36,352 bases of DNA, taken from the NCBI GenBank assembly GCA_017859955.1, contig JAFNAB010000015.1:1-36352 (forward strand), in the 5' to 3' direction. The notes below the pieces were generated by a model. That model did no database searches, was not told the origin of the DNA, and worked only from the letters and a program-made list of their open reading frames with translations. The translations under genes were made by a program, and so were the position numbers. Below are positions 9,266 to 16,634 of this stretch, one piece after another (position 1 is the stretch's first letter; each line of letters opens with the position of its first letter). Source of the DNA: Holophagaceae bacterium. Its GTDB lineage: Bacteria; Acidobacteriota; Holophagae; Holophagales; Holophagaceae.

Positions 9266-10879
9266 ATGCGAGGCTGCCGTTACCACTTGATCGATCTGCC
9301 GATGGCCCTTGGCCGGGAGAAGGGGGACCTTTCTGCCTGCCTGGTCCAGGTCCTGGGCGGGAGTCCGGAGGACTACCGGGAGGTGGCCCTGGAGCGACTG
9401 AGCCTGGATGCCCGCCACAAAGGGCGCATCCGCTACCTGGCCACCCTGCGCTTCGTGTCCGATCAGGCCTTCCCGGACCCGACGCTTCCCCCTGGCTGTC
9501 GCATGGTGCCGGCTCCTGAGTCCCCGGACTTCACGGTCACGCGCCTGGCACATCCCCCCCGGGTTGTGGTGGTGGGGACCGGTCCTGCTGGGCTCTTCTG
9601 TACTCTGCGCCTCCTGGCCCATGGCATCCAGCCCATCGTCCTGGAGCGGGGACCCAGGATGGACCAGCGGGTCATGAAGGTTGAACGGCTCTGGAACGAG
9701 GGGGTTCTCGACCCCGAGGCCAATGCCCAGTTTGGAGAGGGGGGAGCCGGGACCTTCAGTGACGGCAAGCTCACCACCCGCACCGGAAATCAGTTCACCA
9801 AGCACGTACTCGATCTATTTGTTCAATTCGGAGCCAAACCTGAAATCCTATACCAGGCCAAACCCCACATCGGCACCGAACTCATCCAGGCTTGTGTCGT
9901 GCGGATGCGCCAGTGGGCCGAGGGGCAGGGGGCCATCTTCCGTTTCGACACGGCCCTACAAGACCTGCGTTGGTCCCGGGGCCGGATCTCGGCGGCCCTG
10001 ACTAGGACTGGCGAGGAGATCCCCTGCGATCATCTGGTCCTGGCACCGGGCCACAGCGCCCGGGACACCTTCAACATGCTTCATCGCCACGGCCTGAACA
10101 TGGAGCGGAAGCCCTTTGCCATGGGGCTTCGCATCGAACATCCCCAGGAGCTCATCGATCGCGCCCAGTACGGCGATTCCGCCGGACACCCCAGCCTGGG
10201 AGCCGCAGACTACAAACTGGTCTGCAACCTGGGTCCGGACCGGGCGGCCTACAGCTTCTGCATGTGCCCTGGGGGCGAAGTCATCCAGTGCGCCAGCGAG
10301 CCCGGTGGTGTGGTGGTCAACGGCATGAGCGGCTCCCAGAGGGATTCCGGGTTCGCCAACTCCGGATTGGTGGCCAAGGTCAATGTGCAGGATTTCCCCA
10401 CGGACCACACCTTGAGCGGGATGCATCTCCAGCGCACTTGGGAGGAGGCTGCTTTCCGTGCCGCCGGAGAGAGCTATGGGGCTCCAGCCATGTCCGTAGA
10501 GGATTTCCTGAAGGGCCGGGCCACGGGGCGCATCGCTCGCCAACGCTTCCGCCCCCAGGCCGTGCCTGCCGATCTGAGGCGATGTCTCCCAGACTTTGTG
10601 CTAGATCAATTGACTGAGGCCCTGCCCGTTTTCGAACGGAAGATCCGTGGCTTCACCAGCCGGGAAGCCGTTCTTCTGGGTATTGAAAGCCGCACCAGCA
10701 GCCCTGTTCGGATCGTACGAGGGGAGAATGGGCAAAGCCTTTCCCACCCCGGCGTTTTCCCCTGTGGTGAAGGTGCTGGCTACGCAGGGGGCATTACGTC
10801 CGCCGCAGCGGATGGCATCCGCATCGCCGACCTGGTTGCCGGTTCAGCCCCTATGGTGGATGTGTCCGCGCTCCAGTAG
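9266..10879 (+). CDS. COG2509-type FAD-dependent oxidoreductase of unknown substrate
   Basis: This 537-residue protein belongs to the uncharacterised FAD-dependent dehydrogenase group (COG2509-like). Residues 1 to about 90 form an N-terminal domain. A dinucleotide-binding motif follows (GTGPAGLFCTLRLLAHG) with the acidic end VLERG. Further blocks are FGEGGAGTFSDGKLTTR, HIGTEL, LAPGHSARDTF, and a C-terminal GEGAGYAGGITSAAADGIRIA that would close around FAD. No substrate is known for the family and the neighbours (pyrD, a small unknown gene) give no clue. The ATG at 9266 has a G-rich stretch very close upstream, so the start is not fully certain. The last 36 bases overlap the convergent small gene at 10844-11047. 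Confidence 0.85.
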   Translation: MRGCRYHLIDLPMALGREKGDLSACLVQVLGGSPEDYREVALERLSLDARHKGRIRYLATLRFVSDQAFPDPTLPPGCRMVPAPESPDFTVTRLAHPPRVVVVGTGPAGLFCTLRLLAHGIQPIVLERGPRMDQRVMKVERLWNEGVLDPEANAQFGEGGAGTFSDGKLTTRTGNQFTKHVLDLFVQFGAKPEILYQAKPHIGTELIQACVVRMRQWAEGQGAIFRFDTALQDLRWSRGRISAALTRTGEEIPCDHLVLAPGHSARDTFNMLHRHGLNMERKPFAMGLRIEHPQELIDRAQYGDSAGHPSLGAADYKLVCNLGPDRAAYSFCMCPGGEVIQCASEPGGVVVNGMSGSQRDSGFANSGLVAKVNVQDFPTDHTLSGMHLQRTWEEAAFRAAGESYGAPAMSVEDFLKGRATGRIARQRFRPQAVPADLRRCLPDFVLDQLTEALPVFERKIRGFTSREAVLLGIESRTSSPVRIVRGENGQSLSHPGVFPCGEGAGYAGGITSAAADGIRIADLVAGSAPMVDVSALQ

Positions 10880-11047
10880 CTTGTTGGCCAGTCTTTCGGC
10901 CAGATCAATGGCGTAGTCGATATCCGAGTCGGTCAGGGCTCCGCTTCCTGCGGCGGCCATGCTATTGAGGATGGAGAGGGCGTAGTGCTCGATACGGTGC
11001 AACTCTCCGTGCCGATTGCCCGTGTCGGATGGTGCCTCGGTGCTCAT
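10844..11047 (-). CDS. Small conserved-looking hypothetical protein (67 aa)
   Basis: I do not recognise this protein. It starts at the ATG at 11047, which follows an excellent AGAGGAGG five bases upstream; that is the main argument that it is real. The 67 residues are hydrophilic and predicted helical (IEHYALSILNSMAAAGSGAL, then DIDYAIDLAERLANKLLERG). There are no Cys and no membrane segment, and the tail is His-rich (HIHHRG). It lies 74 bases downstream of the lptF/G fusion on the same strand and could be co-transcribed with it. Its 3' end overlaps the convergent FAD-protein gene by 36 bases. A small helical regulatory or adaptor protein is possible, but nothing shows a function. Confidence 0.6.
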   Translation of the reverse strand: MSTEAPSDTGNRHGELHRIEHYALSILNSMAAAGSGALTDSDIDYAIDLAERLANKLLERGHIHHRG

Positions 11048-11121
11048 GAGCGCCTCCTCTCCCCGAAGCATAGGGCGGATTCGAGTCCGCGCCAAAAGCT
11101 TTGGATCAGCATGTTGGCAGA

Positions 11122-13317
11122 CTAAGTTCTGACGCGTCTCAGTCGCAGGCAGCCAATACCGGTTGCCAACATGAGGGGGGCGAGCACCCCCCACAGGGGA
11201 GGAATGTCCCCGGCCTGGGCCACCATGGCGAAAAGGGTCTGGATGGCGAAGAAAAGGAGGCCGGCCACCAGGCCGATTCCGAGGGCCTGCCCCCGGCCCT
11301 TACGGGGGGCAGGGAAGGACATCGATAGAATGGCGAAGACCAGACAAGGCCCAGCCAGCCAATCCAGGAACCGGCTCCAGAGCATGGTGGCGCGGTCGGG
11401 GGAGGGGGCCCAGCGCTGCCACTGGAAGAGCGCCAGGGTGGAAGCTTCATCCGACTTGGCGTACTGGCGCAAAGCCTGGCTCGGAAAGAGATCCGCAGCC
11501 TTGGGGCCGGGCTCCATCTTCAAGCCCTGGGCATCCACCTGATCAGCCTGAGGAGTCTTCAATTTCCAGCGCATTAGTAGACTGCCTCCGGGCTCACCAT
11601 TGAGGGGAAAGCCCCATCGGGTGTCCCCGTCCATGTACCAATGGATGCCCGTGCTCCCCAGGTAAAGCCACGAGGTGCCGGTGGAGGCCTTTTTGGCCTT
11701 CTTGGTTATCGCCCGCTTCAATACCTTCGCCCGCTCGTTGGCCATGGGAGCCACTACAACCTGAAGGATCAGGGTCCCCGCAAGCACCAGCCCCCAGACC
11801 TTCCAGGCCGAAAGGAACCACTGAACGAAACTGATCCCACCCGATTTCAAGGCGTTCCATTCCCGGGAGGCACAGGCTTCCGAGATGGCCAGCACGGTCC
11901 CCAGGAGAAAGGCGATGGGCAGGACGATCACGAGGAAGGGGGAGAGGTTCCAGACCCAGTAGTTCAAAAAGACCAGGATTGAGACATGGTTCTTGGAGAG
12001 GTCACCGGCCAGGGAAGCGAAATCGATAAGCAGGCCCAGACCCAGGAAGGTCAGAAGCGTGCCGGCCCAGTTCTTCAGCCAGATGGACCGGCTCCAGCGG
12101 TGGAGGATCCCGCTGGCATTGTGCTTCGCCCGATGGGCCATCAACTTGGGGAGGTGGGGAGCCCAGCGCTGGGCCCGTTCGATCATCCAAGCAACGATTT
12201 TTGACACCCGGTATTGCAGACGTTCCCAGGGGCCATTGCTGTGGTGCGGGGTCATCCGCTTTCGAAGGAGGTAGAACCCGGCTCCGAGGAAGAGGAGGGG
12301 TACCAGGAAGAGCACCCAGGGAGGCAGGGAGCGATTCACGAACATATCTTCTGTCGTGCGCATGATGAAGTAGTAGGCGAGTATGACGCCCAGGCTCTTG
12401 GGGATGGAGCCGCCACTGGGAAAACGGGGATGGGCAATGCCCAGCGCGATCCCAAGAAGCAAGAGGGCGGCAACCGCGATGGGCAGGGTGATACGCCTGC
12501 TCAGTTCAATCCATCCCTCCGGCGAAAGATGCTTCAGGAGGAAACCGGTGCTCTCGTAGCGGAGGGGTGTCGGTGGCAGGGGACGGTAACTCTTTGCGGA
12601 AGAGATGGTGAGGTTTTGTGTTTTTTGGTTGAAATGAATCAGGTTGCCTTCATTTTTTGAGTAGACGACGCCATTCACGCCCTCGAGCCTTAGACCCATG
12701 TCCGCCAAATCGGAACCTGCCGCACCTTCCATCCGGGTCACTTGGCGAGCCACCAGGTGCTGCACGGATTCGGGGGTGACTTCCATGAGATGAACCTGGC
12801 CGTCGGAGGCCATCCATATGGAGGACTGAGGGGCGCCCGGTGGGTTCCAGGGGGTCCCTCCGGGGCTAAGCCACCGGGTGCGGACCTCCTCCTGGATCAC
12901 GGCCCGGAGGTTGGTCTGCCACTTGGAGACCCTGGGCACAATCAGGTTGGAATTTGCCAGGGAAAGAATGACGACCCCAAAGGAAATCCAGGCCCAGGGC
13001 CTGACCAGGTGTCGCATACCGATGCCGAGTCCGTTGGCTGCCACCAGTTCGGAACCCTCGGCTATGTACTGGGTTCCCAAGAGGCCGCCCAGTACTGCCG
13101 CCATCGGGAGGACCATACTCAGATCCTCCGGAATGGAGAGGGCGACCATGGGGAACACCCAACGGAAGGGAGCGCCCATGCTGAAGAGCTGCCGGGAAAT
13201 GAACATGAGCTCGTAGGCAAGCATGAGCCCCAGGTAGAACACCAGGGCCCCGAGAAAGGGGGCCAACCAGCGACGCAGGAAGTATCGGGGAAGAATGGGC
13301 AACACGGGCGGATTCAA
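11122..13317 (-). CDS. Double-length LptF/LptG-like LPS export permease (fusion)
   Basis: LptF and LptG are inner-membrane permeases that, with LptB, lift LPS out of the membrane; each is normally about 360 residues. This 731-residue protein appears to contain two YjgP/YjgQ units. Unit one (1-355) has helices near 17-40, 52-80 and 105-128, a soluble periplasmic region at 130-265, then helices near 275-297, 303-325 and 331-351. After a basic linker (356-410), unit two repeats the plan: helices near 416-436, 446-476 and 505-525, a soluble region at 530-640, then helices near 650-670, 675-700 and 705-725. The start is uncertain: the longest frame begins with TTG at 13317 and has no clear ribosome-binding site; a GTG lies four codons further in. 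It follows kdsD after a 73- to 74-base gap on the same strand. LptB and an LptC/A-like protein are encoded about 5 kb away. Confidence 0.85.
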   Translation of the reverse strand: MNPPVLPILPRYFLRRWLAPFLGALVFYLGLMLAYELMFISRQLFSMGAPFRWVFPMVALSIPEDLSMVLPMAAVLGGLLGTQYIAEGSELVAANGLGIGMRHLVRPWAWISFGVVILSLANSNLIVPRVSKWQTNLRAVIQEEVRTRWLSPGGTPWNPPGAPQSSIWMASDGQVHLMEVTPESVQHLVARQVTRMEGAAGSDLADMGLRLEGVNGVVYSKNEGNLIHFNQKTQNLTISSAKSYRPLPPTPLRYESTGFLLKHLSPEGWIELSRRITLPIAVAALLLLGIALGIAHPRFPSGGSIPKSLGVILAYYFIMRTTEDMFVNRSLPPWVLFLVPLLFLGAGFYLLRKRMTPHHSNGPWERLQYRVSKIVAWMIERAQRWAPHLPKLMAHRAKHNASGILHRWSRSIWLKNWAGTLLTFLGLGLLIDFASLAGDLSKNHVSILVFLNYWVWNLSPFLVIVLPIAFLLGTVLAISEACASREWNALKSGGISFVQWFLSAWKVWGLVLAGTLILQVVVAPMANERAKVLKRAITKKAKKASTGTSWLYLGSTGIHWYMDGDTRWGFPLNGEPGGSLLMRWKLKTPQADQVDAQGLKMEPGPKAADLFPSQALRQYAKSDEASTLALFQWQRWAPSPDRATMLWSRFLDWLAGPCLVFAILSMSFPAPRKGRGQALGIGLVAGLLFFAIQTLFAMVAQAGDIPPLWGVLAPLMLATGIGCLRLRRVRT

Positions 13318-13390
13318 CTTTCGATAATGTATATTATGTAACCTAGAGCCTGGACCGGAAGTCCGGACTCATCGATGTAAGCCTTGGTTT

Positions 13391-14404
13391 TCAAATGACT
13401 TTTGCAGCAAGAAGGTCGTGGACGTGGAGCACGCCGCAGGGTTTGCCATCAGGGTCTGTGGCGACCAGGAAGGTGATCTTGCGGGTTTCGAAAATCCGGG
13501 AGGCTTCGATGGCCATCATGGAGGAAGGCACCGAGATGGGGTTCCTGGTCATAAGGTCCTCCGCCTTGAGGCTGAGGGGGTTCACCGAAGCCTTCTCTGC
13601 GCGTTCCAGGGCCCGACGGATATCTCCATCGCTCACCACGCCTTCCAGGCGGCCATCGCGCACCACCATGGTCATGCCCAGCTTGCCTGAAGTCATGGCT
13701 TCAAGTGCCTGAATCAGGGTTGCTTCTGGCGCAACTTCGGGGGCGTTGGTGTGCAGGAGGTCTGAACATTTAAGGAGTTTGGCACCCAGGGCCCCGCCCG
13801 GATGGAAGGCTGCGAAGCCCTCCAGGGTGAAGCCGCTGGAAACCATGTGGTGGGCGGCCAGAATGTCACCCCAGACCAGCTGCAGTGTGGTGGAGGCCAT
13901 GGGGGCGAAGTCCAAGGGGCAGCCTTCGCCTTCCGGCAATTGATAGGAGAAGCACCACTTGGCAGCCTGTCCCAGTCGGCTGGAAGCCTTGGCGGTGATG
14001 GCGCCGATCTCAACCCCCATCCGCAGGAGGCTTGGCAGGAGGCGCAGCACCTCCTCGGTCTCCCCGCTGTTGGAAAGCAGGAGGACGGTGTCGTGACTGG
14101 TGACCATGCCCAGATCGCCGTGGAGGGCGTCCCCGGGATGGATGAAAAAGCTGGGGCACCCGGTGGAGGCCAACGTTGCGGAAATCTTCCTCGCGATGAG
14201 TCCTGACTTGCCCACGCCAGCGAGAACCACCCTGCCCTTGGACTGAAGGACGTGCTGGGTCCAGGATTCCAGGATCCGGGTGTCCAGGGATTGCTGGAGA
14301 ATGGCCAGGGCGTTGGAGGCGGCCTTCACCACCTGCAATGCCGCATCCCGGCGCTGCTCCAGGCTGGAGTCGTCAAGGGTCAGGTCTCTCGTGGGCATGG
14401 TCAT
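13391..14404 (-). CDS. kdsD: D-arabinose 5-phosphate isomerase, KpsF/GutQ family
   Basis: This enzyme makes D-arabinose 5-phosphate, the first committed precursor of Kdo for LPS. The 337-residue protein has an N-terminal SIS sugar-isomerase domain (GVGKSGLIARKISATLAS, HPGDALHGDLGMV, LLLSNSGETEE). Two CBS domains follow from about residue 205 to the end. Architecture and length match E. coli KdsD (328 residues). I chose the ATG at 14404; a second ATG lies two codons further in and a TTG seven codons upstream. None has a clear ribosome-binding site. It is divergent from spoVG by only about 50 bases. The neighbouring Lpt permease supports an LPS role over a GutQ-like catabolic one. Confidence 0.92.
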   Translation of the reverse strand: MTMPTRDLTLDDSSLEQRRDAALQVVKAASNALAILQQSLDTRILESWTQHVLQSKGRVVLAGVGKSGLIARKISATLASTGCPSFFIHPGDALHGDLGMVTSHDTVLLLSNSGETEEVLRLLPSLLRMGVEIGAITAKASSRLGQAAKWCFSYQLPEGEGCPLDFAPMASTTLQLVWGDILAAHHMVSSGFTLEGFAAFHPGGALGAKLLKCSDLLHTNAPEVAPEATLIQALEAMTSGKLGMTMVVRDGRLEGVVSDGDIRRALERAEKASVNPLSLKAEDLMTRNPISVPSSMMAIEASRIFETRKITFLVATDPDGKPCGVLHVHDLLAAKVI

Positions 14405-14454
14405 GGGGTCTAGGTTACCATCCAAGCAGAGGGTTGCGCCCTGGAGGCAAGTTC

Positions 14455-14808
14455 ATGATCAATGTGACGGATATCCGGATCAACAAGGTGGAAGGCGATG
14501 AAAAGCTGAGGGCTTTTGTTTCCATTGTGATCGACGACTGTTTCCTGGTGGGAGATCTGCGGGTGGTCGAGGGCGAGGATGGCTACTTTGTGGCCATGCC
14601 CAGCAAGCGCAAGCGGGACGGTTCCTATAAGGACACGGCCTATCCTTTGAGCCAGGAGGTCCGGGAAGCACTTGAGCTGCAGATCCTCACGGCCTACGAG
14701 GCCGCCACCGGTCACCGGGCCATTTCCCGCATCGATATGGGAGAAGTGACCACGATCCGCCCCGACCTCCTTAGCGTCGAAGAGTTCGGCTTCACCCCCA
14801 AGAACTAG
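14455..14808 (+). CDS. spoVG: SpoVG-family regulator
   Basis: SpoVG proteins are small regulators; in Bacillus they affect septation, and in several bacteria they bind DNA or RNA. This 117-residue protein shows the family core VTDIRINKVEGDEKLRAFVS, then IVIDDCFLVGDLRVV and FVAMPSKRKRDGSYKDTAYP, followed by a shorter C-terminal helix (SQEVREALELQILTAYE). The ATG at 14455 is preceded by GGAGG with a 7-base spacer, which settles the start over longer frames. No sporulation gene is present in the window. The divergent kdsD start is very close, so the spoVG promoter probably lies within or next to the kdsD coding start. No clear terminator follows before the tRNA gene. Confidence 0.93.
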   Translation: MINVTDIRINKVEGDEKLRAFVSIVIDDCFLVGDLRVVEGEDGYFVAMPSKRKRDGSYKDTAYPLSQEVREALELQILTAYEAATGHRAISRIDMGEVTTIRPDLLSVEEFGFTPKN

Positions 14809-14860
14809 TGCAACCCCTCTGAGGTGGCTCGCCCCGGATGCGTATCGAGGCTCACGACGA

Positions 14861-14889
14861 TAGACAGCCCCGCAGTGCCTCGATAAACT
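14861..14889 (+). promoter_or_regulatory. Candidate sigma-70 promoter of tRNA-Gln
   Basis: TAGACA (14861-14866; 5 of 6 to the -35 consensus) is followed after exactly 17 bases by TAAACT (14884-14889; 4 of 6 to the -10 consensus). The -10 element ends 11 bases before the tRNA, which would give a leader of only a few bases. Position and spacing are good but the -10 match is modest. Confidence 0.5.
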
Positions 14890-14900
14890 AGTGGATCCAG

Positions 14901-14975
14901 TGGGGAGTAGCCAAGTGGTAAGGCAGCAGGTTTTGATCCTGCGTATCGAGGGTTCGAATCCTTCCTCCCCAACCA
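14901..14975 (+). tRNA. tRNA-Gln (anticodon TTG), CCA encoded
   Basis: The sequence folds as a cloverleaf. The acceptor arms TGGGGAG and CTCCCCA pair over 7 bp, with A as discriminator and an encoded CCA at 14973-14975. The D-loop is GCCAAGTGGTAAGGC. The anticodon stem GCAGG/CCTGC holds the loop TTTTGAT, giving anticodon TTG for CAA (Gln). The T-arm contains GGTTCGAATCC. The unusual U1-A72-type end pair is as in E. coli tRNA-Gln. A candidate promoter lies just upstream and a terminator just downstream, so it is probably a single-gene unit. Confidence 0.97.
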
Positions 14976-14976
14976 G

Positions 14977-15008
14977 CAGAACGCCGCCCTTGGGCGGCGT
15001 TCTGTTTT
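14977..15008 (+). terminator. Rho-independent terminator after tRNA-Gln
   Basis: A 13-bp perfect stem (CAGAACGCCGCCC and its complement) with a 2-base nominal TT loop is followed by TTTT. It begins one base after the tRNA CCA end. It overlaps the first bases of the convergent mqnC stop codon. There is no T-run for the opposite direction. Confidence 0.88.
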
Positions 15009-16092
15009 ACAGCCTTCCGTAGGTGTTGTCTCTTTGGCGGGGCTTGAAACCGGCCTGGCGAATCATCAGGTTCATCTGCTCCAGGTTGAATTCAAAGTGG
15101 GTTCCAGCCGCATTGACGACGTTCTCTTCGAGCATGAGGCTGCCCATGTCGTCACACCCGTAATGCAGGGCCAGCTGTCCGGTGCGTCCTCCCATGGTGA
15201 CCCAGGAACTCTGCATGTGGTTGAAGTTATCAAGGTAAATTCTTGAAATAGCTATTGTTCTAATGTAATCAGCATGGGTGGCCGTCTGCACCCTGCCCTG
15301 CCAGACCGTGTTCCCGGGCTGGAAGGGCCAAGCTGCGAAGGCGGTGTATCCGCCCCCGTTGTTCCGAAGAAGGGCGCGATCCTGCTGTTCCCGAAGCACC
15401 CTCAGGTGCTGGATCCGGTCCTCCAGACCCTCGTTAATCCCAAACATCATGGTTCCAGTGGTTTTCATCCCAATCTTATGGGCCTCTTCCATGACCTCCA
15501 GCCAGGCCTGACTGTCTCCCTTGAGGGGAGCGATGGTCCGGCGAATGGCATCCACCAGGATTTCGGCCCCTCCGCCTGGAACGCTTCCGAGCCCAGCCTC
15601 CCGGAGAGCCCGCAGGGTGCCCTGGATACCGAGACCATTCAGTTGGGCCATGGCCCGGATCTCCACGGGGCTGAAGCCGTGGACCCAGAGTCCCTGCTCG
15701 TGGTGGATCAGCGAAACGATTTCCAGGTAATAGGACCATGGGAGGTCCGGATTGACCCCTCCCTGTAGAAGGATCCCGGTTCCGCCAAGCCTTTTGGTTT
15801 CCTGGCACTTCAGGCGAAGTTCATCCATGGAAAGGGTGAAGCCGGCTCGATCGCCGGGGGCGCAGTGGAAGGCGCAGAAAGTGCAATGGATGTTGCAGAT
15901 GTCTGTAAAGTTAACATTTCTATCAATTACAAACGTAACTTCCTTCGATTGATTGTGCCTCAGGCGACTATCCGCAGCCAGGACCGCCAAGTCTGGCAGC
16001 TCGGCTTCCCGAAAGAGCGAAAGCGCTTCCATATCCGTCAGGCGATGGCCCTGTTCGAGGGCGGTTTTGAGTTCAAAAAGATTCAGTCCCAA
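15007..16092 (-). CDS. mqnC: Cyclic dehypoxanthinyl futalosine synthase (menaquinone pathway radical SAM enzyme)
   Basis: MqnC is a radical SAM enzyme that cyclises dehypoxanthine futalosine in the futalosine route to menaquinone. The 361-residue protein has the cluster motif C66-x3-C70-x2-C73 in NFTDICNIHCTFCAF. MqnC-type blocks follow: GGTGILLQGGVNPDL, HGFSPVEI, SVPGGGAEIL, TTGTMMFG, LAL/GCDDMGS and the C-terminal AGFKPRQRDN. The GGTGILLQGG block favours MqnC over the related MqnE. The start is a TTG at 16092, supported by AGGAG six bases upstream. It is flanked by terminators on both sides and so is probably a single-gene unit. No other mqn gene is in the window. Confidence 0.92.
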   Translation of the reverse strand: MGLNLFELKTALEQGHRLTDMEALSLFREAELPDLAVLAADSRLRHNQSKEVTFVIDRNVNFTDICNIHCTFCAFHCAPGDRAGFTLSMDELRLKCQETKRLGGTGILLQGGVNPDLPWSYYLEIVSLIHHEQGLWVHGFSPVEIRAMAQLNGLGIQGTLRALREAGLGSVPGGGAEILVDAIRRTIAPLKGDSQAWLEVMEEAHKIGMKTTGTMMFGINEGLEDRIQHLRVLREQQDRALLRNNGGGYTAFAAWPFQPGNTVWQGRVQTATHADYIRTIAISRIYLDNFNHMQSSWVTMGGRTGQLALHYGCDDMGSLMLEENVVNAAGTHFEFNLEQMNLMIRQAGFKPRQRDNTYGRL

Positions 16093-16162
16093 GGAAGACT
16101 CCTGGATTCCAGTCTAGTGTGCCCAGCCCGAAAGGGAGATGCCCATCAACCGACCTCCCTGA

Positions 16163-16197
16163 CGAAAAGAGGGCCCGGATTCCGGGCCCTCTTTTCG
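16163..16197. terminator. Terminator hairpin closing the recJ-lpt-rpoN-hpf unit
   Basis: This is a near-perfect palindrome with 17-base arms (CGAAAAGAGGGCCCGGA and complement) around one central base; in practice it would form a stem of about 16 bp with a 3-base loop. The AAAAGAGGG/CCCTCTTTT part supplies A/T tracts on both sides, so it could act in either direction. It starts about 17 bases after the hpf stop and ends about 70 bases before the mqnC start. Confidence 0.85.
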
Positions 16198-16213
16198 GAT
16201 GCAGGTGATATCT

Positions 16214-16546
16214 CTATTCTTCAACAGCCCCGACGACCTCTTCCTTGGAGACGAGCTTGACGCTGGCCTGCCGCTTCCCGGCGTATTTGTGGGCCTGGGT
16301 CTCCAGCTTTTCCATGGCCTGCGCCAGGCTGGCATACATGTCATCGGTTTCGGCACTGGCCAGGAAATCACTGGTTCTGGTCTTGAGGGATACCTCCGCG
16401 TTATGACGGTGCTTCTCAACGCTGACAGTCACGTGCACATCGATGATGTCATCGAGGTACGCGGCCATCTTATCCAGGCGCTCCTGGGAGAAGGACCGAA
16501 GAGCGTCTGTAACTTCGACATGGCGGCCGGTGAAGTTTACCTTCAT
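16214..16546 (-). CDS. hpf: Ribosome hibernation-promoting factor (short form)
   Basis: HPF binds the 30S decoding region and stores ribosomes in an inactive state under low growth. The 110-residue protein has the family fold pattern: MKVNFTGRHVEVTDALRSFS, a helix LDKMAAYLDDI, VHVTVSVEKHRHNAEVSL, and a second helix DDMYASLAQAMEKLETQAHKY. It ends with KRQASVKL and a short acidic tail. It lacks the C-terminal dimerisation domain of long HPF, so it is the short (YhbH/YfiA) type. The ATG at 16546 has AAGGAG seven bases upstream. It follows rpoN by 88 bases, as in the lptB-rpoN-hpf cluster of proteobacteria, and is the last gene before the hairpin at 16163-16197. Confidence 0.93.
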   Translation of the reverse strand: MKVNFTGRHVEVTDALRSFSQERLDKMAAYLDDIIDVHVTVSVEKHRHNAEVSLKTRTSDFLASAETDDMYASLAQAMEKLETQAHKYAGKRQASVKLVSKEEVVGAVEE

Positions 16547-16634
16547 CGCGGACTCCTTAGAAATGGGGCCTGGTAGGCCCGGGGATGAACGGTAGTGAAG
16601 TGGTGTTGCTGGTTTGCCCGCTTCATCAGTACTT

